Shown here one piece after another: positions 7,597 through 15,980 of a stretch of DNA of 64,000 bases (positions within the stretch are counted from its first letter, which is position 1; each line of letters begins with the position of its first letter). The DNA comes from Corynebacterium sp. CNJ-954 (lineage in GTDB: Bacteria; Actinomycetota; Actinomycetes; Mycobacteriales; Mycobacteriaceae), in contig NZ_MKKI01000004.1 of the NCBI RefSeq assembly GCF_001942345.1, forward strand, positions 62,001-126,000, in the 5' to 3' direction. Position numbers and translations under genes: made by a program. Under the pieces are notes generated by a model, which worked only from the letters and a program-made list of their open reading frames with translations, was not told the DNA's origin and ran no database searches.

Positions 7597-7959
7597 ATGG
7601 CCACCACGACGATCACCAGCGAGAACTTCCAGGACACCATCCAGGGCGACGGCATCGTGCTGCTCGATTTCTGGGCGGAATGGTGCGGGCCCTGTAAGCG
7701 GTTCAGCCCGGTCTACGAGAATGTGTCCGAGAAGTACCCGGACTACACGTTCGGCAAGATCGACACCGAAGCCAACCAGGACATCGCTGCAGCACTGCAG
7801 ATCCAGTCCATCCCCACCCTGATGGCGTTCCGCGACGGCATCCTCGTCTACCGTGAGGCCGGCGCGCTGCCGCCGAAGGCCCTCACCGATCTCATCACCG
7901 AGGTCGAGGGCCTGGACATGGACGACGTCCGTAAGAAGGTCGCCGAGCAGAACAGCTAG
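7597..7959 (+). CDS. Thioredoxin
   Basis: A 120-residue thioredoxin with the active site WAEWCGPCK (cysteines 30 and 33) and the cis-proline in QSIPTLMAF. It reduces disulfides in cytoplasmic proteins with electrons from thioredoxin reductase. The family fold is complete, with an extra C-terminal helix (DMDDVRKKVAEQ). ATG 7597 follows AGGAAGG by 7 bases; upstream in-frame codons have no ribosome binding site. It is monocistronic and converges on the alcohol dehydrogenase gene. Confidence 0.93.
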   Translation: MATTTITSENFQDTIQGDGIVLLDFWAEWCGPCKRFSPVYENVSEKYPDYTFGKIDTEANQDIAAALQIQSIPTLMAFRDGILVYREAGALPPKALTDLITEVEGLDMDDVRKKVAEQNS

Positions 7960-7960
7960 G

Positions 7961-7983
7961 GACGGCGACCGGGGGCGGCCGTC
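7961..7983. terminator. Hairpin between convergent thioredoxin and dehydrogenase genes
   Basis: GACGGC (7961-7966) pairs with GCCGTC (7978-7983) in the 39-base gap between the two stops. It could serve both strands, but no U-tract is present. Confidence 0.35.
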
Positions 7984-7998
7984 GAGGGGGAGCGACGG

Positions 7999-9072
7999 TC
8001 AGATGGTGTGGGCGTCGATCACGGCACGGTAGCGCACCTCTGAGCCCAGGACGCGCCGGTAGGCGTCGTTGACACCGTCGGCGCCGACGAGTTCGATGTC
8101 GGCGGTGATGCCGTGCTCGGCGCAGAAGTCGATCATCTCCTGGGTCTCGGCGATACCGCCGATATTTGATCCGGCGACGCTGCGTCGACGCCCGGTGAGC
8201 TGGTTGGCCCGGATGTTCATGCCCTCCGGAGGGAGGCCGAGCATCACCAGCGTCCCGTCCGGTGCCAACATGCTGATGTACCGGTGGATGGGCAGCGCAG
8301 CCGAGACGGTGTTGAGAATCAGGTCGAACTCATCAGCGTGAGCCTTGTGGAAGGTGTCTGCGGCGTCCCCGCCGGTGGCCACGTAGGACGAGGCACCGAA
8401 CCGGAGTCCGTCCTCCTCCTTCGACAGGCCGTGGGAGAAGACCGTCACCTCGGCACCGAGCGCGGTGGCGATCTTCACCGCGACATGGCCGAGGCCACCC
8501 ATGCCGACCACGGCGACGCGGGAGCCCGGGCCGACACCCCAGTGCTTGAGGGGCGAGTACGTGGTGATCCCGGCGCACAGCAATGGTGTCATCGCCGCCA
8601 TGGTCTCTCCGTCCAGACCACCGGCGACCTCCGGCATCCGGATCAGGAAGTCCTCCCGGCAGACGATGTGGGTCGAGTATCCGCCTTGGGTGATTGACCC
8701 GTCGTGTCGGTCGACACTGTTGTATGTGCCGGTCATGCCGTTGAGGCAGTAGTTCTCCTCCCCGGCGGTGCAGGAGGCGCACTCGCCGCAGGAGTCGACC
8801 ATGCAGCCGATACCGACGACGTCGCCGACGGCGTACCGTGTCACCTCTGCACCGGTGTCCAGGACGGTGCCGATGATCTCGTGGCCGGGCGCCATCGGGA
8901 AGTTGTCGTGTGGCCAGTCGCCGTTGACGGTGTGGATGTCTGAATGGCAGATTCCGGACCAGCGGATTTCGACGAGACAGTCGTCGGGGCGCAGATCGCG
9001 GCGGGTCACGGTACCTTTCGTCAGGTCAGCGCCGGCGGAGGGGGCTTCGATACAGGCAGCGGTGGTAGTCAT
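7999..9072 (-). CDS. Zinc-dependent alcohol dehydrogenase (YahK/cinnamyl-alcohol type)
   Basis: A 357-residue medium-chain dehydrogenase that interconverts aldehydes and alcohols with NADP(H). Catalytic zinc ligands are in ICHSD and GHEIIG; the structural zinc is held by CGECASCTAGEENYC; the nucleotide-binding motif is VVGMGGLGHVAVKIA. The sequence fits the YahK/AdhC group of broad-range aldehyde reductases. The start at 9072 (MTTTAACIEAP) is the family N-terminus; 13 more in-frame codons upstream are not conserved in style. It is divergent from pspA. Confidence 0.9.
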   Translation of the reverse strand: MTTTAACIEAPSAGADLTKGTVTRRDLRPDDCLVEIRWSGICHSDIHTVNGDWPHDNFPMAPGHEIIGTVLDTGAEVTRYAVGDVVGIGCMVDSCGECASCTAGEENYCLNGMTGTYNSVDRHDGSITQGGYSTHIVCREDFLIRMPEVAGGLDGETMAAMTPLLCAGITTYSPLKHWGVGPGSRVAVVGMGGLGHVAVKIATALGAEVTVFSHGLSKEEDGLRFGASSYVATGGDAADTFHKAHADEFDLILNTVSAALPIHRYISMLAPDGTLVMLGLPPEGMNIRANQLTGRRRSVAGSNIGGIAETQEMIDFCAEHGITADIELVGADGVNDAYRRVLGSEVRYRAVIDAHTI

Positions 9073-9175
9073 GGTCTCCGATGGTAACCGTCCTCCCCGC
9101 AGAGGCGGCACGCGCGAGCAGAAAACCCTTTATGCTGGGGAACAGACCGGACAAGACATTGTTAGGAGTGCCGCC

Positions 9176-10042
9176 ATGGCGAACCCCTTCTCCAAGGGCT
9201 GGAAGTACCTGATGCAGTCCCTCGACACCACCATCGAGGAGAACGCGGACCCGAAAGTCCAGATTCAGCAGGCGACGGAAGCCGCCAAAAAACAGCACCG
9301 TGAGGTCACGGAGTCTGCCGCCCGCATCATCGGTAACCGTAATAAACTGGAGATGACGCTGAACCGCCTGGTCAAAGACCAGGAGAAGCTGCAGAACAAT
9401 GCCCGCACGGCACTGCAGCAGGCTGACAAGGCGAGCTCCGAGGGGGATTCCGCCGCGGCAACCGAGTACACCAACACCGCCGAGATCTTCGCGACGCAGC
9501 TTGTCACGGTCGAGCAGGAGATCGAGGACACCAAGAAGATGCATGCCCAGGCGACCCAGGCCGCAGAGCAGGCACAACAGCAGCAGCGGCAGTCGGAGGC
9601 GCGGCTGAAGGAGCAGATGGGCCAGATCGACCAGCTGCGGGCCCAGGTGGACCAGGCGAAGATGCAGGAGAGCTCCAACCAGGCACTGGAGTCCATGCAG
9701 GGTATCCAGGCGGATGACAGTGTCCCGACCCTCGACAGCGTCCGCGACAAGATCGAGGCCCGCTACGCCACTGCGCTCGGCGCCCAGGAGCTCACCGAGA
9801 ACAGTGTGCGCGGCAGAATGGCCGAGATCGAGACCAGCGGGCGGGACATGGCGGCCTCGTCCCGGCTGGAACAGATCCGTGCGGAGCTGGCCGGTGGCGG
9901 TGCTGCCGGTTCCACGGGTGAGATCACTGCCGGACAGGAGGGCGCTGCGCACGACGGGGTCGGGGATGCGGAGGCGTCACCCGAACCGTCGTCTGACGCC
10001 GGCGCCGGGGACGACCAGCCAGGGGCATCGTCCGGCCGGTAG
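9176..10042 (+). CDS. PspA/IM30 family membrane-stress protein
   Basis: PspA proteins form curved polymers on the inner face of stressed membranes. The 288-residue product starts ANPFSKGWKYLMQSLDTTIEENADPKVQIQQA in pattern, then has long coiled-coil helices with many Gln and Glu (residues about 30-190) and a low-complexity Gly/Ala/Asp tail. ATG 9176 is preceded by AGGAG (9164-9168). A -10-like TATGCT lies at 9131-9136. Much longer open frames in the same register run antisense to the dehydrogenase and are not coding. Confidence 0.9.
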   Translation: MANPFSKGWKYLMQSLDTTIEENADPKVQIQQATEAAKKQHREVTESAARIIGNRNKLEMTLNRLVKDQEKLQNNARTALQQADKASSEGDSAAATEYTNTAEIFATQLVTVEQEIEDTKKMHAQATQAAEQAQQQQRQSEARLKEQMGQIDQLRAQVDQAKMQESSNQALESMQGIQADDSVPTLDSVRDKIEARYATALGAQELTENSVRGRMAEIETSGRDMAASSRLEQIRAELAGGGAAGSTGEITAGQEGAAHDGVGDAEASPEPSSDAGAGDDQPGASSGR

Positions 10043-10069
10043 ACCCCGTAGGTTCTGTGTCCTGGAGGG

Positions 10070-10098
10070 TTGCGCCGGGTCCCCGCACCCTTTAGGAT
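10070..10098 (+). promoter_or_regulatory. Promoter of the MFS transporter leader
   Basis: TTGCGC at 10070-10075 and TAGGAT at 10093-10098 with a 17-base spacer. A transcript starting near 10105 would have to pass a terminator-like hairpin at 10173-10193 before reaching the transporter ATG at 10315. Confidence 0.5.
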
Positions 10099-10172
10099 TG
10101 CAAGGCTTGAGCACGGGAGCGTGGTGTTCCGCCGAGGGGCGGCCCCGGGCACTCCGGATAGTTGTGACAAGG

Positions 10173-10193
10173 CCTCCGCACGGAGGTCTTTTT
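10173..10193 (+). terminator. Intrinsic terminator or attenuator in the MFS leader
   Basis: CCTCCG (10173-10178) pairs with CGGAGG (10181-10186) and is followed by TCTTTTT (10187-10193). It could simply end the pspA message, but its left arm is complementary to the transporter's ribosome binding site (GGAGG at about 10304-10308) and its right arm to GACCTCC (10308-10314), so alternative pairings are possible. Confidence 0.6.
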
Positions 10194-10314
10194 GGTTGCC
10201 TTCATCCCGAGCCAATCGCTGCGACGTGTCATTCGCCGTTGCAGCCCACCGGTGACGACGTCTCCACGGCTGACCCGTGCGCGAATGTCGCCTTGCATCT
10301 TTGGGAGGACCTCC

Positions 10315-11808
10315 ATGCCAGACACCAGAACCACGTCCGGCTCTCGCCCGGACACCTCAGGCGTCAACGTCGGCCTGTTGATCGGCATTCTCGTTGCCGC
10401 GGCATTCGTCGCGATTCTCAACGAGACCGCGTTGTCGAATGCGCTGCCCAGCCTCATGCGCGAATTCGAGGTGGGGGAGGACGTGGCCCAGTGGCTGACC
10501 ACGGTCTTCATGTTGACCATGGCCGTGGTCATCCCCACGACCGGTTACCTGATGCAGCGGTTGACGCTCCGGACGATCTACATCGCGGCCCTGTCGCTGT
10601 TCCTGGCCGGAACCGTCCTGGCCGCCGTGGCGCCGATCTTCGCGGCGCTGCTGGCCGGCCGTGTACTGCAGGCCGCAGGTACGGCGCTGATCATGCCGCT
10701 GTTGATGACCACGATCATGATCCTCATCCCGGTGGAACGCCGTGGTTCCGTCTTCGGTCTGGTCACGATCGTGATCGCGGTGGGCCCGGCCCTCGGGCCC
10801 ACATTCGCGGGTCTGGTTCTCGAGCTCGCGAGCTGGCGCTGGATCTTCCTGGTCATGATCCCCCTGGCCCTGCTGGCGCTCGTGATGGGTATCTGGCAGA
10901 TCCGCAACTTCGAGGAACCGAGTCGTCCTCCGTTCGACCCGGTGTCCGTGCTGCTGTCTGCGGTGGGCTTCGCCGCGGCGATCTACGGTCTGTCCGGTCT
11001 TTCCAAGGCTGCCGAGGAGTTCCCGACGGTGGCGGTCGTGTGCCTGGTCGTCGGTGCTGTCGTGCTGGTCGTCTTCTTCCGGCGTCAGGGCACGTTGATG
11101 CGTGCCCAGGCCGCCGGTGAACACCGTGCGCCCCTGATGAACACCACCCCGCTGAAGATCCGCGAGTTCTCCTGGTCCCTGGGCCTGATGCTGCTGTCGT
11201 TCGGTTCACTGTTCGGTTTCATCATCATCATGCCGATCTTCGGTCAGAACGTCCTGGGTCTCTCTGAGCTGCAGACCGGGCTGGTCACTCTCCCCGGTGG
11301 CATCATCATGGGGGCGATGGGCCCGATCGTCGGACGGTTGTACGACGCCCACGGGACGCGGCCGTTGATCATCCCCGGCGGCGCGCTGCTGGTGGTCGCC
11401 ATGGGTCTGCTGCTCATGCTCGACGAGAACAAGACCTTCTGGTATCTCGCCGCGATTGCGGTGGTGCTGAACATCGGCCTGTCACTGCTGATGACGCCGT
11501 TGATGTCGAATGCGCTCGCCGCGGTCCCGAACGAGATCTCCTCGCACGGTTCGGCGATCCTCAACACCCTGCAGCAGCTCGCCGGTGCCGCCGGAACCGC
11601 GTTGTTCATCGCCGTCATGGGTATCGGCTCGGCGAACTCCACGGCCGGGACGCCTACAGGTGCACTGGTGGACGGTGTCCACGTGGCCTTCTACCTGGGG
11701 TCCGGTATCGCCGTGCTCGTGTTCGTGCTGACCCTGGTGCTGCGGATCGATGCGCGGAGCGTGACCGCCACCGCCGATGAAGATCAGCGGGATGAACAGA
11801 ACGCCTGA
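10315..11808 (+). CDS. MFS drug transporter, DHA2 (EmrB/QacA) family
   Basis: A 497-residue proton-coupled exporter with about 14 predicted membrane segments. Family features visible are LNETALSNALPSLMREFEVGEDVAQWLTT in pattern near the N-terminus, the motif-C-like GPALGPTFAG in helix 5, and the short charged loop LERRGSVFG-type (VERRGSVFG). It probably exports toxic hydrophobic compounds; the substrate is not predictable. ATG 10315 follows GGGAGG by 6-7 bases; earlier in-frame codons lie within the leader. The long leader with a terminator-like hairpin suggests conditional expression. The next small gene overlaps its end by 32 bases. Confidence 0.9.
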   Translation: MPDTRTTSGSRPDTSGVNVGLLIGILVAAAFVAILNETALSNALPSLMREFEVGEDVAQWLTTVFMLTMAVVIPTTGYLMQRLTLRTIYIAALSLFLAGTVLAAVAPIFAALLAGRVLQAAGTALIMPLLMTTIMILIPVERRGSVFGLVTIVIAVGPALGPTFAGLVLELASWRWIFLVMIPLALLALVMGIWQIRNFEEPSRPPFDPVSVLLSAVGFAAAIYGLSGLSKAAEEFPTVAVVCLVVGAVVLVVFFRRQGTLMRAQAAGEHRAPLMNTTPLKIREFSWSLGLMLLSFGSLFGFIIIMPIFGQNVLGLSELQTGLVTLPGGIIMGAMGPIVGRLYDAHGTRPLIIPGGALLVVAMGLLLMLDENKTFWYLAAIAVVLNIGLSLLMTPLMSNALAAVPNEISSHGSAILNTLQQLAGAAGTALFIAVMGIGSANSTAGTPTGALVDGVHVAFYLGSGIAVLVFVLTLVLRIDARSVTATADEDQRDEQNA

Positions 11809-12163
11809 CCGGCGGGTGCTGACCGTCGTCATTGCGCTGCTCGTGGCCCTGGTCGCGGTCGGCGTGGCGGTGGTGTGGTGGTACGGACAGTCGTACCTGG
11901 AGCGCGCCGGGGGACTGCGCGAGTCCGAGGCCCGTACCCACTGCGGTGAGGAGGTCCGGTGGGAGACCGGGTACGGCAAGAACGCCGAACTGGACCTGTG
12001 GGGGGCCAGGACCGATCAGGACGGTGACCGGTGGATCATCGACGGTCAGGTGTTCGCGGAACATCTGGACGGGGTCGAGGTGACGCAGGGTGCGCGTACG
12101 GACGGGGAGCAGTTCCGTTGCCTGGTCTCCGCGGACAGGGTGGTCGTGGAGATGGTGGACTGA
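11777..12163 (+). CDS. Hypothetical membrane-anchored protein (128 aa)
   Basis: It begins inside the end of the transporter gene (overlap 11777-11808). One membrane segment (about residues 15-36) is followed by an exported domain of some 90 residues with two cysteines (THCGEE and FRCLVS) that could form a disulfide. ATG 11792 (MNRTPDRR) is an equally good start. No family was recognised; the overlap suggests cotranscription with the exporter, but a functional link is not shown. Confidence 0.65.
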   Translation: MKISGMNRTPDRRVLTVVIALLVALVAVGVAVVWWYGQSYLERAGGLRESEARTHCGEEVRWETGYGKNAELDLWGARTDQDGDRWIIDGQVFAEHLDGVEVTQGARTDGEQFRCLVSADRVVVEMVD

Positions 12164-12173
12164 CCCTGGGACG

Positions 12174-12860
12174 TCAGCCCCGACCGCCGACGTAGCCGAA
12201 CGCCCGGAGGCCGGCGTCGCGGTAGTTCTTCAACGCCCGCAGGTAGTGCGGGTCGGACGTGACCACGATCGCGGTTCCGCCCCGCTCCCTGATCATCTCG
12301 GCGGTGTACTTCACGTTCTGCAGGGTGTTGCCGGCCTCTTCCTCGAGGATGATCTCGTTGCCGACACCCATCTCTGCTAGGGCGTCCTTCATCGCGGCGG
12401 CTTCCGAAGGACAGTCCTCACGGGTCTGTCCACCGGTGACGATCACCGGGTTCTCCGGGTGCTCGGCGAGGAGCTCAGCCGCGGCGCGCAACCGGTCGGT
12501 GAGCACCTGCGGTGCGGAACAGTCCTCCTGCAGTTGTGCGCCGAGGACCACGACGGGCGCCGTGTCGATGCGCTGCAGAATCGAGTGTGCCAGGGGAGTG
12601 CGGACGAATTCGGAGTCCGTGATGTTGTAGACCTGCTGTCTGGCCGCGGCGACGAGGTCGTCGACGACGGAGACGGAACCGGACACGGCGCCTGAACCTG
12701 AGATGCTTCCACTGGAACCGAGGGAACCCGAGGAAGAACCTGACGGGTCTGCCATGGCTGGTGGGGCAGTCGCGACGCCGGCTGCCAGTGATCCGGCGAG
12801 GACAACGGCGGACAGGCGATGTCGCAGGTCCCGGGTCGACGACGACGGGCGAATCGGCAC
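12174..12860 (-). CDS. Secreted DUF218 (YdcF/ElyC-like) protein
   Basis: A 228-residue protein with a signal peptide (cleavage likely near APPAMA-DP, residue 37) and a Ser/Gly-rich linker. The DUF218 fold follows: VVVLGAQLQEDCSAPQVLTDRLRAAAELL, VTGGQTREDCPSEAAAMKDALAEMGV and IIVTSDPHYLRAL-type motifs (here IVVTSDPHYLRA). Related proteins act in envelope metabolism (SanA, ElyC), but the reaction is unknown. Two Cys in conserved blocks may form a disulfide outside the cell. The gene converges on the previous small gene with a 10-base gap. Confidence 0.82.
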   Translation of the reverse strand: MPIRPSSSTRDLRHRLSAVVLAGSLAAGVATAPPAMADPSGSSSGSLGSSGSISGSGAVSGSVSVVDDLVAAARQQVYNITDSEFVRTPLAHSILQRIDTAPVVVLGAQLQEDCSAPQVLTDRLRAAAELLAEHPENPVIVTGGQTREDCPSEAAAMKDALAEMGVGNEIILEEEAGNTLQNVKYTAEMIRERGGTAIVVTSDPHYLRALKNYRDAGLRAFGYVGGRG

Positions 12861-12969
12861 AGTTCACTCCAGTTGGTTCGGCTCTCCTCGACGCAGTGGC
12901 GCAGAGTAGTGATAGCAGCATAACTGATGCCCGGAGGCGCGGGAAGCCCCCGAAAACTGTGGCCCCGGC

Positions 12970-13551
12970 CTACTGGTCGAGGTGGGCCAGCGCGTAGTCG
13001 GCTTCCTCGACGGTGAACTTCTCGCCGTACTCGGAGACCAGCTGCTCGTGGATCGCCGACGGGGACATGCTCATGGTGTCCTGGTACGTGCGGGCCTTCT
13101 CCAGTGCATTGTTGTTCCAGTCGGCGTCGACATTGTCGACGGCGTACCGGGCGGCCTCAGGGGAGAACCCTTCGCCGTAGTCGGAAGTCAGCTGGTCGAG
13201 TATTCCGGCCTTGGACATGTGCATCATCTCGGAGTAGGTCTCTGCCTTGCGCAGAGCCGACTGGTGCTCACGGGGAACGTCCTGGGCTTCCGGTGCAGGG
13301 GCGTCGTCCTCGACCGGCGCGGCCGCAGGTACGTCGACAGGAGCGTCAGTGGCCGGGGCTGTGACGACCGGGGTGGTGTCATCGGCGGCCTCCGCCGCGT
13401 CCTCGTCACCGCCCGTGGCACCCACGGCGATGGCGATGAAGACGGCGATGGCCAGGATGATGAACCAGACCCTCTTGTAGAAGGGCTTCTTCACCGGAGC
13501 CGGTGCGGGCTGCTGGTACTGCGTGTCCTGGGGGTGGATGTTGGTGGTCAT
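12970..13551 (-). CDS. Membrane protein with two Ltp-type repeats
   Basis: A 193-residue protein: a short Gln/Pro-rich cytoplasmic start, one membrane segment (about residues 27-46), an Ala/Pro/Asp-rich stalk, and two copies of the Ltp helix repeat (about residues 98-143 and 147-193). Each repeat has the pattern AL-KA-TY-MSxxxIxxQLxSxYGExFxxExAxYA. The domain was first described in the superinfection-exclusion lipoprotein Ltp of streptococcal phage TP-J34 and is common on the surface of Gram-positive cells. The membrane anchor here replaces the lipobox of Ltp. Role in phage exclusion is possible but not shown; there are no phage genes nearby. Confidence 0.82.
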   Translation of the reverse strand: MTTNIHPQDTQYQQPAPAPVKKPFYKRVWFIILAIAVFIAIAVGATGGDEDAAEAADDTTPVVTAPATDAPVDVPAAAPVEDDAPAPEAQDVPREHQSALRKAETYSEMMHMSKAGILDQLTSDYGEGFSPEAARYAVDNVDADWNNNALEKARTYQDTMSMSPSAIHEQLVSEYGEKFTVEEADYALAHLDQ

Positions 13552-13706
13552 GGTGAAACGTCTCTCTGCGTCGGTGGAGACCGGTCACGCCGGTCGATGG
13601 ACGTCCTCTCCTCGAAGGACTGCAGAGATCATCGCACCGGGGGAGGACGGCGAATTTTGGCGTTCGAACGGACCGGTCGAATGATCGGAATCACCGGCAG
13701 TTGCCC

Positions 13707-14840
13707 TCAGTGGGGGTCACGGGCCTCCCGCGACGACGCCACGTCGTCGACGATCTCGACGATGTGCTCGAGACCCGTGATCATCGTCCCGTAGACGGGC
13801 CAGTGGCTCGTCGGCAGGTTCTCGTCGTCCGAGAGATCCTCTGTGAGCTGCTTCAGCCGGTCCGACAGCGACTCCACCTCGGCGTCCGGGTCTGCCACGG
13901 CACGGCCCGCGTCCCGGGAGATCGAGGCCCATTCCTCACGGAAGCGGGTGTCCCACTCACCCTCGGCGTAGGAGGCCTCTCGCAATGTCCTGGCCAGGTT
14001 ACGCAGGTGGGATGCGCCTTCGTCGGCACGTCGCAGGATGTCCTCCCAGCTGGCCTCCTCCGGATCCGGCGTCTCCTGCCCGCGTGCCCGCGCCCGTCGC
14101 AGCCGCGACAGGTACGACCGCGGGTTGGCCCGACGGCTCTCCCGGGCGAACCGCACCACCGACCAGGCCGAGTTCAGTTCCTCACTGATCGAGTCAGTTT
14201 CGTTGATCCACGCGTCTGCCCGGTCGGTGTCCCAGGAGGAGGCGAACTCCTCACCCATGTTCTCCAGGACCGATCCCATCCTGCGGTTCACGTTGTCGAC
14301 GTACCGGGATGCCTGCCTGTCCCGCAACGGAGGCAGGACCAGCAGGTTCACCACGATTCCGACCACGACTCCCACCCCGATCTCCATCATGCGGTCGCCG
14401 AACTGCTGCTGTTGCTCGGAGAAACCGTCACTGAGGATGAAGATGGACATCGTGGCGACGGTGACACCTTCGTCGCGGATCCACCGCACTCTGGCCAGCA
14501 CCATTCCCACGAGGAGTGCCAGGGCATACGTCCACAGGGAGACGCCCAGGAACGTGCCGACGACAAAAGCGACCCCGATGCCCAGGAGAGAGGCGATGGT
14601 CGACTGCACACCACGCGACAGGGTGCGGTACGCCGTGGCGTCGATCGTCAGCAGGGCGACCCAGGGGGCGAGGAAGGGGAAACTCGTGTTGAGGAACGTC
14701 ACGGAGATCCACCACGCGCCCGTGGCGGCGATCACGCATTTGGCGATCTGCAGCCCCGCGGTGGACCCCTCCGGGCTCCTGACCGTAGCCCAGAGACGGC
14801 CGAGGACCCCGTGGTCGTCGTCCCTTGTCCGGGTGTTCAG
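13707..14840 (-). CDS. FUSC-family membrane protein, probable CTG start
   Basis: An integral membrane protein with a hydrophobic N-terminal half and a long charged helical C-terminal half, resembling fusaric-acid-resistance/aromatic-acid-exporter proteins. From the GTG at 14735 the product is 342 aa, but that start cuts into the first membrane helix (LQIAKCVIAATGAWWIS). The frame is open upstream with no ATG, GTG or TTG; a CTG at 14840 is preceded by AAGGGGGA at proper distance and gives 377 aa. I chose CTG; the GTG is the conservative alternative. It lies 25 bases after the Balon-like gene and is probably cotranscribed with it. Substrate unknown. Confidence 0.72.
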   Translation of the reverse strand: MNTRTRDDDHGVLGRLWATVRSPEGSTAGLQIAKCVIAATGAWWISVTFLNTSFPFLAPWVALLTIDATAYRTLSRGVQSTIASLLGIGVAFVVGTFLGVSLWTYALALLVGMVLARVRWIRDEGVTVATMSIFILSDGFSEQQQQFGDRMMEIGVGVVVGIVVNLLVLPPLRDRQASRYVDNVNRRMGSVLENMGEEFASSWDTDRADAWINETDSISEELNSAWSVVRFARESRRANPRSYLSRLRRARARGQETPDPEEASWEDILRRADEGASHLRNLARTLREASYAEGEWDTRFREEWASISRDAGRAVADPDAEVESLSDRLKQLTEDLSDDENLPTSHWPVYGTMITGLEHIVEIVDDVASSREARDPH

Positions 14841-14865
14841 GACCGTCCCCCTTCGTTGGTTCGGA

Positions 14866-15930
14866 TCATCCGTTCAACTCCGCGGAACCGAGTTCCTCGG
14901 GCGCCTTGAAGCGCAGGACGGCGGCGATACCGCCGGACAGCGGGGCATCGGTCAACGCCACGTCGGCGTCGACCTGGGCGCTGCTGACGACGGCTTCACT
15001 CTCCCCACGGGTGGGGACGTCGTAGTTGAGCAGCAGGGTCTCCACCGCGCCCATGCCGGCCGCCTGGATCACGGCGTGCACGCCTTCTGCACTCCGGCCA
15101 CGTGCCCGGGCTTCCTCGAAGCGCTCGGCCTGGGCGAGGGCGGCGCCAGCGGCGATCTCGCTGGCGATGGCGCCGACCGCCTGGTACAGCGCTTCTCCGG
15201 CGTTGTCGCCGCTGGTGTCGGCGAGTCCACCCTCGTCCGTCTCCTGGACGATCTCGGCCAGCGCCGGGGGCAGTTCCTCCTTCACCGCGGTGCGTCCCTG
15301 GGTTTCACCGGCGAGGACGAGGACATCAGGCGACCAGGTGCGGGCGGTGGCGTCCAGGTGTTCGGCGATACCGCGGGCGTTCTGCTTGACCGCCTCGTCT
15401 GCCCGGCGTTGGATCTGGTTGTGGGACAGTGCCCCTTTGCGGGGCTTGCGGACCGGTTCGTCGCTGCGGTTCTCGACGACCTCCTCGCCGGATTCGTCGA
15501 GGTTCTGGTCACGGGTGGCGACGAGTCGGCGGACCACGGCGCCCGTCTGGTCGACCACGGCCAGCAGGACGCGGACCGCGCCGGCGCGTTCCCGCACGTA
15601 GCCGGAGAGTTCAGGGTTGTCGCCGAAGGCGGAGCTGTCCCCGGTTCCCGGGCGGGCGTCCCACGGTTCGTTGAGGAGGACGCCGCCGGCGTGGGCGACG
15701 AGCACGCGTCCGTCGGTCTGGATCTCGGTGATGTTGCGTGTGGACAGTGCGTCGTCCACCACCGACAGGAGCTGCTCGTCGGCACCTGCCTCGGCGAGCT
15801 GTTCACGCTGTGCGTTCCACCTCAGGCGGATCTGGTTCTCCGCGTCCTCGGAGGGGTTGCGTCCCTCAAGGTAGACGGTGACGAAAGGTCCGTCAGCCTC
15901 GTTGATGTCCCGGACGGTGTCGAGTTTCAT
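14866..15930 (-). CDS. Balon/Rv2629-type aeRF1-like protein (baeRF family)
   Basis: A 354-residue protein resembling mycobacterial Rv2629 and the baeRF/Vms1-like group. Proteins of this group, including the hibernation factor Balon, bind the ribosomal A site and share the fold of archaeo-eukaryotic release factor 1. Recognisable blocks are MKLDTVRDINEADGPFVTVYLE in pattern at the N-terminus, a middle domain with HNQIQRRADEAVKQNARGIAEHL and PDVLVLAGE, and a C-terminal domain with RSAEGVHAVIQAAGMGAVETLLL. A ribosome binding site (AAAGGAA) precedes the ATG. Stress-time ribosome protection is the likely role by family. It is followed by the FUSC gene. Confidence 0.8.
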   Translation of the reverse strand: MKLDTVRDINEADGPFVTVYLEGRNPSEDAENQIRLRWNAQREQLAEAGADEQLLSVVDDALSTRNITEIQTDGRVLVAHAGGVLLNEPWDARPGTGDSSAFGDNPELSGYVRERAGAVRVLLAVVDQTGAVVRRLVATRDQNLDESGEEVVENRSDEPVRKPRKGALSHNQIQRRADEAVKQNARGIAEHLDATARTWSPDVLVLAGETQGRTAVKEELPPALAEIVQETDEGGLADTSGDNAGEALYQAVGAIASEIAAGAALAQAERFEEARARGRSAEGVHAVIQAAGMGAVETLLLNYDVPTRGESEAVVSSAQVDADVALTDAPLSGGIAAVLRFKAPEELGSAELNG

Positions 15931-15980
15931 CGTACTGTTCCTTTCTGGGGAAGCCGGGTGTGCTTACGGTGGGTGGATGC

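Noticed and set aside
10105..10193. A known riboswitch class in the MFS leader
   Set aside because: No consensus of a known class could be matched by eye; only a structured leader with a terminator is supported.
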